DNA of 64,000 nt from Gammaproteobacteria bacterium UBA5078. Lineage in GTDB: Bacteria > Pseudomonadota > Gammaproteobacteria > Pseudomonadales > Pseudohongiellaceae. Every line of letters begins with the position of its first letter. Position 1 is the first letter of the stretch. The stretch spans positions 62,153-126,152 of the forward strand of contig DIAM01000016.1 of assembly GCA_002416505.1 (NCBI GenBank), given 5' to 3'. The notes beneath the pieces were generated by a model that was given only the letters and a program-made list of their open reading frames with translations, did not search any database and had not been told where the DNA came from. Shown one piece after another: positions 26,286 to 35,764 of this stretch. Position numbers and translations under genes: made by a program.

Positions 26286-27797
26286 GTGCATAAAATGACC
26301 CGACTGTGCCGTAGCAAATTAGCCTTGAACCTCGCAAACCGCGCCCTTAAGTGGAGCGGTTTGACTGTGGCGCTATTGCTATGCCCCCTAACGATGACGC
26401 AGGCCCAAGACAACCCGAGCCCTCAGCCTGAGTTGTCCGACCTGCAGCGCTCTGTCGAACTCGCCGACAGCATAGAAGAGCTCGAGGCGCGCATCCAAGG
26501 CATACAAGGCGAGTCGGGCACCTACCATCTAGAATTGCTGCCATCCTTAGACGAGCTGGCGCAGGTCTATATCGAGGCGCAAGACTTCGAGGCCGCCGCA
26601 CAGACACTCGACCATCAGCTGCAAATACATCGCATCAATCACGGCCTGCACGCAGCGGCGCAAATCCCGATAGTGGAATCGATGCTGCGCTTACATGCTC
26701 TTGCAGGCGACTGGAGCAGTATCAATGACTCACTAGAGAACCTCTCGTGGCTATACCAACGCAATACCACGCTCGATGCGGAAGCGCAGCTGCAGGGTTT
26801 ACAGGCCCTCGGTAACTGGCAACTGCGCGCCCTAGAAAAAGACGCGCGCGAACGCCAGGCCTACCACCTCGTCCAACTAGCCAAGCTGGACGAGCGTACG
26901 CTGGAGATTGCACAACGCCGCTTCGGCGACGACGACCCAGCGCTGAGCCCCTATCTCTACAACCAAGCCTTGTCCGACACCTATATCGCCTTGGCGATCA
27001 CCCTAACCGGCGAAACCTCGCAAGACCTGATGTTACTCACCGAGGGCATTCGCAATAGGCCAGCGCTGTTATCGAACAGCACTGTGCTGCGTACCACGGC
27101 AGACGTAGAGGCGATGTATGGCTCGAAGGCGAGCACAGTTATTGAGCGATCATTCCGAATGAACATGGACGACAGCATTGAGAAGATAGAGAAGATCAAG
27201 GAGATCTATGTACAAAGCGGCGATATCGAGGCCGCAGCCATGACCGAGATGTACCTCGGCGATTCTAATCTGATACGTCAACAATTCGAGAACCGCCCTA
27301 GCAATTTCGCTGGGGTACGTCGCGGCAGCTCAAATGTTGGCACCGCGATGACCCACTACAGGGACGCACTCGCCCGCCTAAGCGAGGCTGGCATTAGCGC
27401 TGCGAGCTTGGTCGCATTCACGCGCTGCCCAGTGATCCTGCCCATCGCCAAGCTGCACGAAACGGTTCTGGCCGCGACACCCGTGTGCGAGCAAGTCACG
27501 GACTCCGAACTCGTGAGTCTTGGGGAATACAATCTTGTGTCCACCCTGATCCCAGGGCTGGAAGGTGACGCCGAAGACGCTGACGAGGTAATCACTGCGC
27601 GCGTTAAGTTTACCGTGCGCACCAATGGTCAGGTGAGTAATGACAATATCGAAGAGATCGAACCGGATGACACCCCGAGCCGGGTGCAGATTAGAAAATT
27701 ATTGGACATCATGCAGTTTCGCCCCGCCATTATCGATGACGAGGCGGTGCGCTCGGAAAACCTGCAACTGATCATCCGCATTCCTCAAGTAAATTAG
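26286..27797 (+). CDS. secreted TPR-like protein with TonB C-terminal-like domain
   Basis: 503 residues. A signal peptide or anchor covers ~20-40 (WSGLTVALLLCPLTMTQAQ). The middle is alpha-helical with TPR-like pairs (LLPSLDELAQVYIEAQDFEAAAQTL; KEIYVQSGDIEAAAMTEMYLGD). The last ~70 residues (VITARVKFTVRTNGQVSND; IRKLLDIMQFRPAIIDDEAV) follow the strand-helix-strand pattern of TonB C-terminal domains, where a dG.v pattern is followed by W/F.f.PA. Unlike TonB it has no Pro-rich spacer. Family not recognised with certainty. It is divergent from the argD leader, and its last 4 bp overlap the convergent CoA transferase gene. Confidence 0.8.
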   Translation: MHKMTRLCRSKLALNLANRALKWSGLTVALLLCPLTMTQAQDNPSPQPELSDLQRSVELADSIEELEARIQGIQGESGTYHLELLPSLDELAQVYIEAQDFEAAAQTLDHQLQIHRINHGLHAAAQIPIVESMLRLHALAGDWSSINDSLENLSWLYQRNTTLDAEAQLQGLQALGNWQLRALEKDARERQAYHLVQLAKLDERTLEIAQRRFGDDDPALSPYLYNQALSDTYIALAITLTGETSQDLMLLTEGIRNRPALLSNSTVLRTTADVEAMYGSKASTVIERSFRMNMDDSIEKIEKIKEIYVQSGDIEAAAMTEMYLGDSNLIRQQFENRPSNFAGVRRGSSNVGTAMTHYRDALARLSEAGISAASLVAFTRCPVILPIAKLHETVLAATPVCEQVTDSELVSLGEYNLVSTLIPGLEGDAEDADEVITARVKFTVRTNGQVSNDNIEEIEPDDTPSRVQIRKLLDIMQFRPAIIDDEAVRSENLQLIIRIPQVN

Positions 27798-28999
27798 CGC
27801 CGCTTCTCTAGCACTACGCCCTGCTCTAGCAGTCGGCTAATCTGCTCCTCGCTAATCCCCGCCTCCGCAAGAATCTCGCGGCTATGTTCGCCGAATTTCG
27901 GCGGCAAGCGGCGCAGGCTACCGGGGGTTCTGGAGAACTTGATCGGCGTGCCGGTCATGCGATACCAATCCTCTTGAATGTCCATCTGCCGATGTCGAGT
28001 GTGGGGGTGGGCGACCACTTGTGCAGTGTCGTAGATTGGCCCGGCCGGAAGCCCCGCCTCGAGAAGTGTATTGCATAGCTGCGCGCCGTCGATCCGCATC
28101 AAGCGGGTCTCCAACTCCACCTTCAAGGCCTCGCGATTATTAACGCGATCGATGTTGTTCAAGAAACGCGGGTCCGCCACCAGATCGCTGCAATCTAGCT
28201 CCGCACAAAGCTTCTTGAAGGCCCCGTTGTTGCCGGCGCCAATGAAGATGTCCACCGTACGCGTGCGGAAGGTGTCGTAAGGGCTGATATTGGGATGGGC
28301 ATTGCCCGTCGCCACCGGCACCTTGCCAGAGAAATTATAGTTGACGATGTGGGGATGCATTAACGCAACGGCACAGTCATAGAGCGTCATGTCGATATAT
28401 TGCCCAAGGCTTGAGCGGTCGCGCTCGGCCAGCGCCATGAGCAGCGCCACCGCCGTATACAGGCCGGTGCCCATGTCCACCATGGCGATGCCAAGGCGAG
28501 TAGGCTCACTGCCTAGAGCGCCATTCACGCTGAACCAGCCAGCCATGGCCTGCACTATTGCGTCGTAACCCGGATAACCACCTAGGGGCCCGTCGGACCC
28601 GAAGCCACTCACGCGGCAATGGATGAGTTGCGGAAAACGGGCCTTCAGCTCTTGCTCATAGCCAAGCCCCCATTTCTCCATGGTGCCCGGCTTGAAATTC
28701 TCCAGAAGAATATCCGCGCCCTCGAGCAGCTGCAGCAAGACTTTACGCCCGGAAGGGCTGGTCAGATCCAGCCCCATGGAGCGCTTATTGCGATTAACGC
28801 CCAGATAATAAGCGGCATCCCCCTCATGAAAGGGTGGCCCCCAATCACGTGTCTCATCGCCTTGCGGTGGCTCGATCTTGATGACCTCGGCGCCATGGTC
28901 CGCGAGGATCTGCGTGCAATAGGGACCGCCCAGTACGCGGGACAGATCGATGATTCGCTTGCCAGTCAGGGCGCTGGGCTGCGCTGAGCCTCTTTGCAT
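27794..28999 (-). CDS. class III CoA transferase (CaiB/BaiF family), second copy
   Basis: 401 residues. N-terminal block GKRIIDLSRVLGGPYCTQILADHGAEVIKIEPP, catalytic Asp175 in AMVDMGTGLY, and the C-terminal KFGEHSREIL segment. About family length and only distantly like the copy at 10247-11437, so the two are not a recent duplication. It lies 102 bp downstream of ubiC on the same strand. The last 4 bp overlap the convergent TPR gene. The start ATG at 28999 has no strong ribosome site. Acid substrate not known. Confidence 0.93.
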   Translation of the reverse strand: MQRGSAQPSALTGKRIIDLSRVLGGPYCTQILADHGAEVIKIEPPQGDETRDWGPPFHEGDAAYYLGVNRNKRSMGLDLTSPSGRKVLLQLLEGADILLENFKPGTMEKWGLGYEQELKARFPQLIHCRVSGFGSDGPLGGYPGYDAIVQAMAGWFSVNGALGSEPTRLGIAMVDMGTGLYTAVALLMALAERDRSSLGQYIDMTLYDCAVALMHPHIVNYNFSGKVPVATGNAHPNISPYDTFRTRTVDIFIGAGNNGAFKKLCAELDCSDLVADPRFLNNIDRVNNREALKVELETRLMRIDGAQLCNTLLEAGLPAGPIYDTAQVVAHPHTRHRQMDIQEDWYRMTGTPIKFSRTPGSLRRLPPKFGEHSREILAEAGISEEQISRLLEQGVVLEKRR

Positions 29000-29101
29000 A
29001 ATATTGTGCTCGATCGAGTTTAAGTAAGGAGTGCCTGCGACGGACTTGCCGAGGCGAGCGCTCGAGGGTAATTCAGCCCGGCGGGCATTTCAACTTGCTC
29101 C

Positions 29102-29671
29102 CTAGGCATTGGGATTACCCCCATTGGCTAACAAGTACCGCGCGTCTTCCTCTAGGAGAGCCGGGAGGAAGAACTCTGCCACCAGGAGTGGCCGATGCTG
29201 GGAAATAAACAAAGATCGGCGCCCCCAGACTGGGCCCGAGCGGACGATCTCGAGCTGCGCGCGCTGCAGATGCGGGTCTCGAAACAGAAACTCCCCCAGT
29301 GGACGCTCGTTTAGGCGCCTAAGACGCTTCAGCGACCCTTCCATGCTACTTATTGGGATCAGTGAGTGTGCGGCAACCCAGGGCGTCTGTCCGCAGCGTA
29401 GGACGACTTTGCGCGACCACATGCGGGTCTGCACAACATGGGGCGGGAAACACTGTAGAAGGGACGGAGTGCAGCGCTGCTGCCACCCCTCCTCCAAGAC
29501 TTTGACATTGAACTGCCCCTGACTCATCTGGCGTAGTCTCTGGGTCAGAGAGCCCGGGTCTAGGAGCCATGACAGTAGTTGCGCGCCCGGCCGAGGCAGT
29601 ACCTGTGCCTCGGGCCGCCAAAGGAGTTGTCTGCTGTTTAGACTGGGAAAGGATTGTAGAGAAACGGCCAA
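29102..29671 (-). CDS. ubiC: chorismate-pyruvate lyase UbiC
   Basis: 189 residues, a little longer than E. coli UbiC (165). LDPGSLTQRLRQMSQGQFNVKVL near the N-terminus, Arg in MWSRKVVLRCGQTPWVAAHSLIP, and the C-terminal PVWGRRSLFISQHRPLLVAEFFLP are the family's recognisable blocks; the final Glu of VAEFFLP is the conserved active-site acid. It makes 4-hydroxybenzoate, the first step of ubiquinone synthesis, in the cytosol. The start is a TTG at 29671 with AGG 6 nt upstream; an in-frame stop lies upstream, so no longer form exists. ubiA is not adjacent. Confidence 0.92.
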   Translation of the reverse strand: MAVSLQSFPSLNSRQLLWRPEAQVLPRPGAQLLSWLLDPGSLTQRLRQMSQGQFNVKVLEEGWQQRCTPSLLQCFPPHVVQTRMWSRKVVLRCGQTPWVAAHSLIPISSMEGSLKRLRRLNERPLGEFLFRDPHLQRAQLEIVRSGPVWGRRSLFISQHRPLLVAEFFLPALLEEDARYLLANGGNPNA

Positions 29672-29773
29672 AGAGCACCTGCAGACAACATCTTGTCAAA
29701 GATCATCATGGATTCGTGACACAGATTATAGGACATGCCGCCGCTCGCTGTCGCAGGCAATTTTGCTAGCCAT

Positions 29774-29807
29774 AAAAAAGCCCCTGCAGAGCGAGCTCCG
29801 CAGGGGC
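29774..29807 (-). terminator. Rho-independent terminator of the OmpA-family gene
   Basis: An 8-bp G+C stem, 29780-29787 (GCCCCTGC) with 29800-29807, with an internal GAGC/GCTC pairing and a six-U tract on the minus strand (A-run 29774-29779). Confidence 0.85.
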
Positions 29808-29840
29808 CTTGGGCACTAGTTCGGTGCCGGCTCTAAAGCC

Positions 29841-30872
29841 TTAGCGTTGCTCGTAACGCTGCAAGGTTGTCGAGATAACGCTCTGCACTCGACGGTTCTG
29901 CGCACGACCAGCTGGCGTGTCATTGCTCGCCAGTGGGCGCGTCTCACCGAAGCCTTCGGCACGCAGTCTAGCGGCAGCGATACCGAACTCATCGATCAAC
30001 ACCTGACGCACGGCATTAACGCGACGCTGTGAAAGCCCTTGGTTATATTGCTCTGTCCCTACAGAGTCGGTATGCCCCTCGAGGACTGCAGACACATCGG
30101 TGTTCGCCTTCATGAAATCAGCCAAGGCACGGATCTCCGCCATAAACTCAGGCTTCACGATGGCGCGATCGAAATCGAACTGCACTGTCATGTCGATACG
30201 GGCCACTTCCTCTAACATGATAGAGCAGCCACGGCTGTCTACACGATGAGTGCGTGGGGTGTCGGGGCAGGCATCGCGGCTATCGGGCACGCCGTCGCCG
30301 TCGCTATCCAGTGGTGGCGCAACGGGTGTTGGCGCAGGCGCCGGTGCGGCCGGAGTTTTCTTAGCGCCGAAACGGAACACAAGACCTGTCTCTAAGGCAT
30401 AGTCATGGAATTCCTCGTCCATGCCCCAGTATTTGCGGATGGCCGTGCGCCACTCCACATTCTCGCTAAGCTGGTATTTCACACCCGCTGCGATATCGAA
30501 AACGGTTTCCTCATTCTGAGAGAAGCGGTTGTGGCCGACTCCGCCTGCAACGAATGGGGTTACCTGATCGATTTTGTAATCGAAGGCATAGAGCAGATCG
30601 GCGCGCAGATGACGCACTTCATCGTCGGGGGCACCGCCGAGGCTCATATCGAAGACATTGATTTCGCCACTTAGATTGTTGGAGAAATCGTAGCCTGCGC
30701 CCAGCGTAAAGCCAGTCTCGTAGCCCTGCCCGCGATTCTTATCGAAATCGATGCGCTGAATGCCAGGAACAACATAGAACTGCCCTTCCTCTGCGACTGC
30801 AGCCGTCGGCGCGATGGAGCTAACGCTAGTGGCGAGCAACAGGCTCAAAGCAGTCAAATAGGTTTTTTTCAT
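29841..30872 (-). CDS. OmpA/OprF-family outer-membrane protein
   Basis: 343 residues from ATG 30872 (MKKTYLTALSLLLATSV...), which has an AAAGGAGAG site; the longer frame to 30983 has no signal peptide. Signal peptide to ~residue 28, an eight-strand OmpA-type barrel (~30-185), a Pro/Ala linker, one thrombospondin-3-like calcium repeat (DSDGDGVPDSRDACPDTP) and an OmpA C-terminal peptidoglycan-binding domain (EGHTDSVGTEQYNQGLSQRR; GFGETRPLASNDT). It anchors the outer membrane to the cell wall and may act as a low-efficiency porin. Monocistronic with a strong terminator. Confidence 0.95.
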   Translation of the reverse strand: MKKTYLTALSLLLATSVSSIAPTAAVAEEGQFYVVPGIQRIDFDKNRGQGYETGFTLGAGYDFSNNLSGEINVFDMSLGGAPDDEVRHLRADLLYAFDYKIDQVTPFVAGGVGHNRFSQNEETVFDIAAGVKYQLSENVEWRTAIRKYWGMDEEFHDYALETGLVFRFGAKKTPAAPAPAPTPVAPPLDSDGDGVPDSRDACPDTPRTHRVDSRGCSIMLEEVARIDMTVQFDFDRAIVKPEFMAEIRALADFMKANTDVSAVLEGHTDSVGTEQYNQGLSQRRVNAVRQVLIDEFGIAAARLRAEGFGETRPLASNDTPAGRAQNRRVQSVISTTLQRYEQR

Positions 30873-31231
30873 GGTCTCTCCTTTGATGTAGCCGAGTGAT
30901 GTATATGCGCTGTTAGTATAACGCACATCCTCTGCAGGCAAGGCGCCATTATAGGTGGGTTTTACAGATTCTGTGCGGCGCATCGTATTATACCGGGTCG
31001 ATTATGGCATTGACGCACGTCAAACAAAGATAAATTGTGTCAAAATCGCGCCGCCAATATATCCGCTAGATTCCCAACCCTCCTGATTCACCGCGCACAC
31101 TAGCCCCCCGCACGACTGTAATAAATATGTAAATTTTGTGTCGCACAACTGCAATATTCAATGACTAGGATGAGGCCTGCTCAAATTCAAACGCTACAGT
31201 CTCAGGCAGAGACTAGACCTCAGGAGTCACT
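30873..31231. other. 359-bp divergent intergenic region with a Pho-type promoter
   Basis: It separates the OmpA-family gene (left) and the beta-helix gene (right). Apart from the Pho-type promoter at 31116-31160 I see no gene, and no second element that I would defend. Confidence 0.6.
31116..31160 (+). promoter_or_regulatory. Pho-box promoter of the beta-helix protein gene
   Basis: Three half-sites at 11-bp steps: CTGTAAT (31116), ATGTAAA (31127) and GTGTCGC (31138). A 10-nt spacer and TATTCA (31155-31160) as -10 follow. Consensus half-site is CTGTCAT. This is the same geometry as the other Pho-type promoters in the window. Confidence 0.6.
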
Positions 31232-33007
31232 ATGAATTTCAACCGCAATTCGCTCTTTTCCGCAGTCGCTATCGCGACATTAGGTTTCACCGCACTCACA
31301 GCACAGGCCGCAGAGCCAGCCCTAAGCGTGGCTACAGCGAGTGGCGCAGCTACAACTGCTACTTTCACAGGCGGCGCAACGATCAATAATGGCTCGAGCT
31401 ACATTGCCGCTGCCGCAAGCAGCGCCGCTGTCGATGTCACTGGCACTGTAAACGTAGCTAGCGCAGATGTCGGCAAGAAAGGCGGACTCGTGGCCCTTAT
31501 CGAGATTCCTGGAATGGGAATCTACCAGAAAGTCTCTGGCGGCTTCTTCCTGCCTTGGGACGGACAAGTAAGCGGCCTCAAGCCATTCGCGACTAAGACT
31601 CTTGCGGCGACTGAGAAATTTAATGTTGTCGACGATCTGATCGGCGTCAACGCTAACCTGTCGGGCCTAAGCTTCCGCGTCTATATGGGTTACTACACTG
31701 GCGGCGACATCAACACTCTCGCCTACACTTCCAGCCCAGTATCTTTCGCCATCAATGCGGCGCCAGCGGCCGGCTGCCCAACGAACACCACGCTCTCCAC
31801 TGGCGGCAACTTCGAAGGCAAGCCTGTTTGCGTCCTCACCGGTACCCTCACTGCAAACACCCACCTGAGCGCGAACAATGTCTACCTGCTCAATGGTGCA
31901 GTATTTGTCGGCGGCGACAACACTAACTCTGCCACACTCACAATCGATGCAGGCACCAAGGTAATCGCACCTGTTGGCCTAAACTTCCTCGTCATCAACC
32001 GCGGCTCCAAGATCGAAGCGCTAGGCAGTGAAGCCGCTCCGATCGTCTTCACCTATGACGATGAAGCCAATGCGACTGCCAGCACTACTGGCCGCTGGGG
32101 TGGATTGATCATCAACGGCAATGCGCCAGTGAACGGCTGTGCGGCGGGCGCGACCCTGTGTGAACTCGAAGGCGAAGGCTCTACGGGCAAGTACGGCGGC
32201 AACAATGCAGCAGATAACAGCGGCACGCTGAACTACGTCATCGTGAAATACCCTGGTCAGAACATCACTGAAACGAACGAGCTCAATGGCATCGCCTTCC
32301 AGGGCGTTGGCAGCGGCACCAAGGTCGACTACGTGCAAGTGCACGGCAGCTCTGACGACGGCGTTGAATTCTTCGGCGGCACAGTGAACGTGAAACACCT
32401 TTACCTGAGCAGCAACGAAGACGACTCGTTTGACTGGACCTTCGGTTTCCGCGGCAAGGTTCAGTACGCAGTGCTCAAGCAGCGCGCCGGCACTGGCGAC
32501 CGTGGCATCGAGGCAGATAGCAACGAGTTTGCATTCGATGCCTTGCCACGCTCCAAGCCAACACTGGCTAACTTCACCATGATTGGTAAGGGTGCGAGCG
32601 GCAAAGCCATGACACTGCGTCGCGGCACTGGCGCGAACATCTCTAACTTCGTAGTGACTAACTTCGCTAGCTCCTGTATCGACATTGACGACAACGCTAC
32701 GTTCACAAACGGCGGGACTTCTGCCACTGCGCTAAGCGGTGAGCTGACAATGACCAACACGTTCTTCGGCTGTGCAACTGCATTCGCTGACGCGTCGACC
32801 GATCCTTGGGCTACTTCTGCATGGTTCGCAGGTCAGGCTGGCAACAGCACAGGTACAGCGACTTTGTCAGGGGTGATCAACAGCCCCGCGCTTAACGCGA
32901 TTGCACCGGCGAGCTTCACAGACAGCTTCTTCGACGTCACCGATCACATCGGTGCGGTAAAAGACCAGAAGTCTGACTGGACTGCAGCATGGGTCTTCTC
33001 TGATTAA
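31232..33007 (+). CDS. secreted beta-helix-like protein, probable Pho-regulated partner of TonB receptor
   Basis: 591 residues with a signal peptide (LGFTALTAQAA). Residues ~30-170 are Ala/Thr/Gly-rich, low in charge. From ~185 to ~530 the sequence has the repetitive short-strand pattern of a right-handed parallel beta-helix (LTIDAGTKVIAPVGLNFLVINRGSKIEALG; APIVFTYDD; GRWGGLIINGNAPV; VDYVQVHGSSDDGVEFFGGTVNVKHLYLSSNEDDSFDWTFGFRG). No lipobox and no known catalytic motif that I can point to. It has a Pho-type promoter, its own terminator, and is followed by a TonB receptor with its own Pho box. A role in binding or releasing a phosphorus source is inference. The ATG at 31232 has CAGGAG. Confidence 0.85.
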   Translation: MNFNRNSLFSAVAIATLGFTALTAQAAEPALSVATASGAATTATFTGGATINNGSSYIAAAASSAAVDVTGTVNVASADVGKKGGLVALIEIPGMGIYQKVSGGFFLPWDGQVSGLKPFATKTLAATEKFNVVDDLIGVNANLSGLSFRVYMGYYTGGDINTLAYTSSPVSFAINAAPAAGCPTNTTLSTGGNFEGKPVCVLTGTLTANTHLSANNVYLLNGAVFVGGDNTNSATLTIDAGTKVIAPVGLNFLVINRGSKIEALGSEAAPIVFTYDDEANATASTTGRWGGLIINGNAPVNGCAAGATLCELEGEGSTGKYGGNNAADNSGTLNYVIVKYPGQNITETNELNGIAFQGVGSGTKVDYVQVHGSSDDGVEFFGGTVNVKHLYLSSNEDDSFDWTFGFRGKVQYAVLKQRAGTGDRGIEADSNEFAFDALPRSKPTLANFTMIGKGASGKAMTLRRGTGANISNFVVTNFASSCIDIDDNATFTNGGTSATALSGELTMTNTFFGCATAFADASTDPWATSAWFAGQAGNSTGTATLSGVINSPALNAIAPASFTDSFFDVTDHIGAVKDQKSDWTAAWVFSD

Positions 33008-33028
33008 GTCTCAGCGATGAACCGAGAA

Positions 33029-33055
33029 AGGGGCGCCTCTAGCGCCCCTTTTTTT
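33029..33055 (+). terminator. Rho-independent terminator after the beta-helix gene
   Basis: A GGGGCGC (33030-33036) / GCGCCCC (33042-33048) stem, 5-nt loop, seven Ts. It separates the beta-helix gene from the TonB receptor, which has its own promoter. Confidence 0.9.
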
Positions 33056-33089
33056 ATGCCTCGAAATTATTTTTGCACCAACAAGAGGC

Positions 33090-33134
33090 TTTTCACTCAA
33101 CTGAAATATTAGTGTCATGTTTGCTCCCTACAAT
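33090..33134 (+). promoter_or_regulatory. Pho-box promoter of the second TonB receptor
   Basis: Half-sites TTTTCAC (33090), CTGAAAT (33101) and GTGTCAT (33112) at 11-bp steps, a 10-nt spacer and TACAAT (33129-33134) as -10. The predicted start near 33141 places the coding start after it, supporting ATG 33178. Confidence 0.6.
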
Positions 33135-33177
33135 AGCGCTGTCTTTAAGATTACTCTCATTATTCGGGCAAACTATT

Positions 33178-35730
33178 ATGATCAAACGCGCTCTTCCCGC
33201 TGCGATTGCTATGGCTCTGGCTAGCACCCAGCTGCTAGCACAGGACTCATCCTCCCCCGCGACTAACTCAGGTTCCAATACCTTTGTGCCTCAGGTCGAA
33301 GAAATTTCTGTTATTGGCCGCTATGTGCCAGACGAGAAGCGAAATACTTCCTCGCTCTCCAACGTGCTCAGCAACGAAGAGTTCGCGCGCTCCGGCGATA
33401 CCAATATCGCAGAGGGCTTGAAACGCGTAGCTGGCTTGAGCCTGGTTGGTGGCAAATACGTTTACGTGCGTGGACTAGGAGAGCGCTACTCCTCGGCTCT
33501 TCTAAATGGCGCCACGATGCCTAGCCCAGAGCCTCTGAATCGCGTGATACCTTTGGACCTTTTTCCCAATGCGATTATGGACAGCGTGGTCGTGCAGAAG
33601 ACCTATTCTGCGCAGTTCCCTAGCGAGTTCGGCGGCGGCGTTTTGCAGATGCGCACGAAGAAGAGTAGCGACGAATTCTTCTTCAATGTTGCGACCTCGA
33701 TTGCCGGCACAGATGGCACTAATTTCTCGAACGGCACCAAAGCGAACTCGGGCGGCAAAGACTGGTTGGGTTACGATGACGGCACCCGCGCTATGCCCGA
33801 TGCATTGAAGCAGGCCACCGCCAATGGCCAACGCCTGCAACGCCGCAGTCAATATCTGGACACCGGCGGCTACACCGCTCAGGAATTGCAGGGCATCGGA
33901 CAAAGCCTGAACAATGACTACGATCTTGGCACGCAGTCGATTCCCGCAGACGTTGGCGCTACAGTCTCGCTCGGCAATTTTCATGACATCGGCAGCATGC
34001 GCTTCAACTATTTGGCTGCTGTAGATTACAAAAACTCATGGGACAAGAACGAGATCGAGCGAAACACCTATAAAGTAAGCGGTGTCGATGAGCTTGTTCG
34101 TCAGGATGCCTTTACCTTCTATAGCACAGAGAACAATGTCGACATCAGCTCGATTCTCGCCACTGGCTTGCAGTTTAACGAGAACCATAGCATCAATTTA
34201 ACCAATATCATGCTTCGCCAAGCAGATAATATTGCCGGACAAGAAATTGGCTTCTACGGCGACGAGCAACTCAATAGCACGCTCACTCAGATCGAGTATA
34301 TAGAGCGCGAGCTAGTATCTCATCAGCTGCAAGGGGATCACTACTTCCCTGACACTCACGAATTAAATGTTACATGGCGCTATAACCGTGCCACCGCCGA
34401 TCGCGACGCTCCGGATACCCGGGAATATCGTTACGACGACACCGATCAGGGAACTTTGTTCAATTTACGCGCCGACGGCAATGTTCGCCGTTATAGCCAA
34501 CTGAGTGATGTCAGCACCGACTATGCCATCGACGCCAATGCGGTCTTCTATGGTCCCATGGATTCGACCATCATCATGTCGGCGGGCTACGATAAGCAAG
34601 AGAGTGTGCGTGACTATAATATTCGCCGCTTCACTTTCTTCGAGCTAGGCGATGTTGCTAATCGTGAGGGTTTCCTGACACAACCTCTATCGCAAATCTT
34701 AGCGCCAGAGAATATCAGCCCACTAGATTTCGAGCTGGGTGAGACGACGCGCCCTACCGACACCTACGCCGCTTCGCGCGAACTCGAGTCTTTCTATGTT
34801 CAGGCCGAGGCAAACTTCTCCGATCGCATCCAGCTCTTGGCTGGCCTGCGCCAAGAGGACTATCGTCAAAACGTCAGCACCTTCGACCTGTTCCGTCCTG
34901 CTGACACGATCGAGGGCAGCCTGGAGACGAATGATCTATTGCCCGGCATCACCGCCACCTATATCAATGGCAATCATCAGTTCCGCCTAGGCTATAGCGA
35001 GACCACTTCGCGTCCGGATTTTAGAGAGCTCTCCCCTGCCACCTTCACCAACCCCTTGACGGGCTATGAAGTGGTCGGGAACCCTGACTTGAAAGTGGCC
35101 TCGATCAAGAACTATGACCTGCGTTGGGAGTGGTACTTCTCGCGCACCGATAGCTTGTCGCTCGGCTTCTTCATGAAGGATTTCGATTCTCCGATTGAGT
35201 CGATCGTACAACCTGGTGCGAACAGTGCGCGCAGCTATGTAAATGCGGAGTCTGCCACCAATCAGGGTATCGAACTCGAGGCACGCAAGCAGCTCGACTT
35301 CCTCGGCGATGCGTGGTCGGATTTCTATATCTCTGGCAATGCCTCCTATATTCAGTCCGAAGTCACCATCGGCGCGTCCAATGGCGATATCGTAACCAAT
35401 CGATCTAGACCGCTACAGGGGCAATCTGATTGGCTCTTCAACGGCCAGATTGGTTACGACAGCTATGATGGCTTGACTGCGACTATGCTCTACCACTACT
35501 TCGGCGAACGCATTTTCGAGGTCGGAATCCTTGGCGCTCCGGATTTCGTTGAGGCTCCCCACGGCGAATTGGATATCGTGGTAAGCAAGGAGTTTGGCGA
35601 TAACTGGAAGCTTAATCTCAAAGCGCAAAACCTCCTCGACGAACGCAAAGAGATCACGCAGGGTGACTATGTCACCACCGGCTATTACGAAGGCCGTTCG
35701 GCCAGCCTAAAAGTCGAATACCGATTCTAA
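33178..35730 (+). CDS. TonB-dependent outer-membrane receptor, probable Pho-regulon member
   Basis: 850 residues from ATG 33178, which opens a normal signal peptide (MIKRALPAAIAMALASTQLLAQ). The frame extends to 33073 but that part precedes the predicted transcription start. A long N-terminal plug (VEEISVIGRYVPDEKRNTSSLSN; EGLKRVAGLSLVGGKYVYVRGLGERYSSALLNGATMPSPEP; EFGGGVLQMRTKKS) is followed by a barrel ending KVEYRF. The plug carries the RGLGERYSS block seen in the large receptor subgroup. Placed between a Pho-controlled beta-helix gene and phoB, it probably imports a phosphorus-containing ligand; which one cannot be read from sequence. Confidence 0.92.
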   Translation: MIKRALPAAIAMALASTQLLAQDSSSPATNSGSNTFVPQVEEISVIGRYVPDEKRNTSSLSNVLSNEEFARSGDTNIAEGLKRVAGLSLVGGKYVYVRGLGERYSSALLNGATMPSPEPLNRVIPLDLFPNAIMDSVVVQKTYSAQFPSEFGGGVLQMRTKKSSDEFFFNVATSIAGTDGTNFSNGTKANSGGKDWLGYDDGTRAMPDALKQATANGQRLQRRSQYLDTGGYTAQELQGIGQSLNNDYDLGTQSIPADVGATVSLGNFHDIGSMRFNYLAAVDYKNSWDKNEIERNTYKVSGVDELVRQDAFTFYSTENNVDISSILATGLQFNENHSINLTNIMLRQADNIAGQEIGFYGDEQLNSTLTQIEYIERELVSHQLQGDHYFPDTHELNVTWRYNRATADRDAPDTREYRYDDTDQGTLFNLRADGNVRRYSQLSDVSTDYAIDANAVFYGPMDSTIIMSAGYDKQESVRDYNIRRFTFFELGDVANREGFLTQPLSQILAPENISPLDFELGETTRPTDTYAASRELESFYVQAEANFSDRIQLLAGLRQEDYRQNVSTFDLFRPADTIEGSLETNDLLPGITATYINGNHQFRLGYSETTSRPDFRELSPATFTNPLTGYEVVGNPDLKVASIKNYDLRWEWYFSRTDSLSLGFFMKDFDSPIESIVQPGANSARSYVNAESATNQGIELEARKQLDFLGDAWSDFYISGNASYIQSEVTIGASNGDIVTNRSRPLQGQSDWLFNGQIGYDSYDGLTATMLYHYFGERIFEVGILGAPDFVEAPHGELDIVVSKEFGDNWKLNLKAQNLLDERKEITQGDYVTTGYYEGRSASLKVEYRF

Positions 35731-35764
35731 ATGAGTAGGCGGTGTGACAGGATATCTCCTATCT

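Noticed and set aside
33073..33177. 35-codon extension before the second TonB receptor
   Set aside because: It spans the Pho-box promoter and hides the normal signal peptide that starts at 33178.
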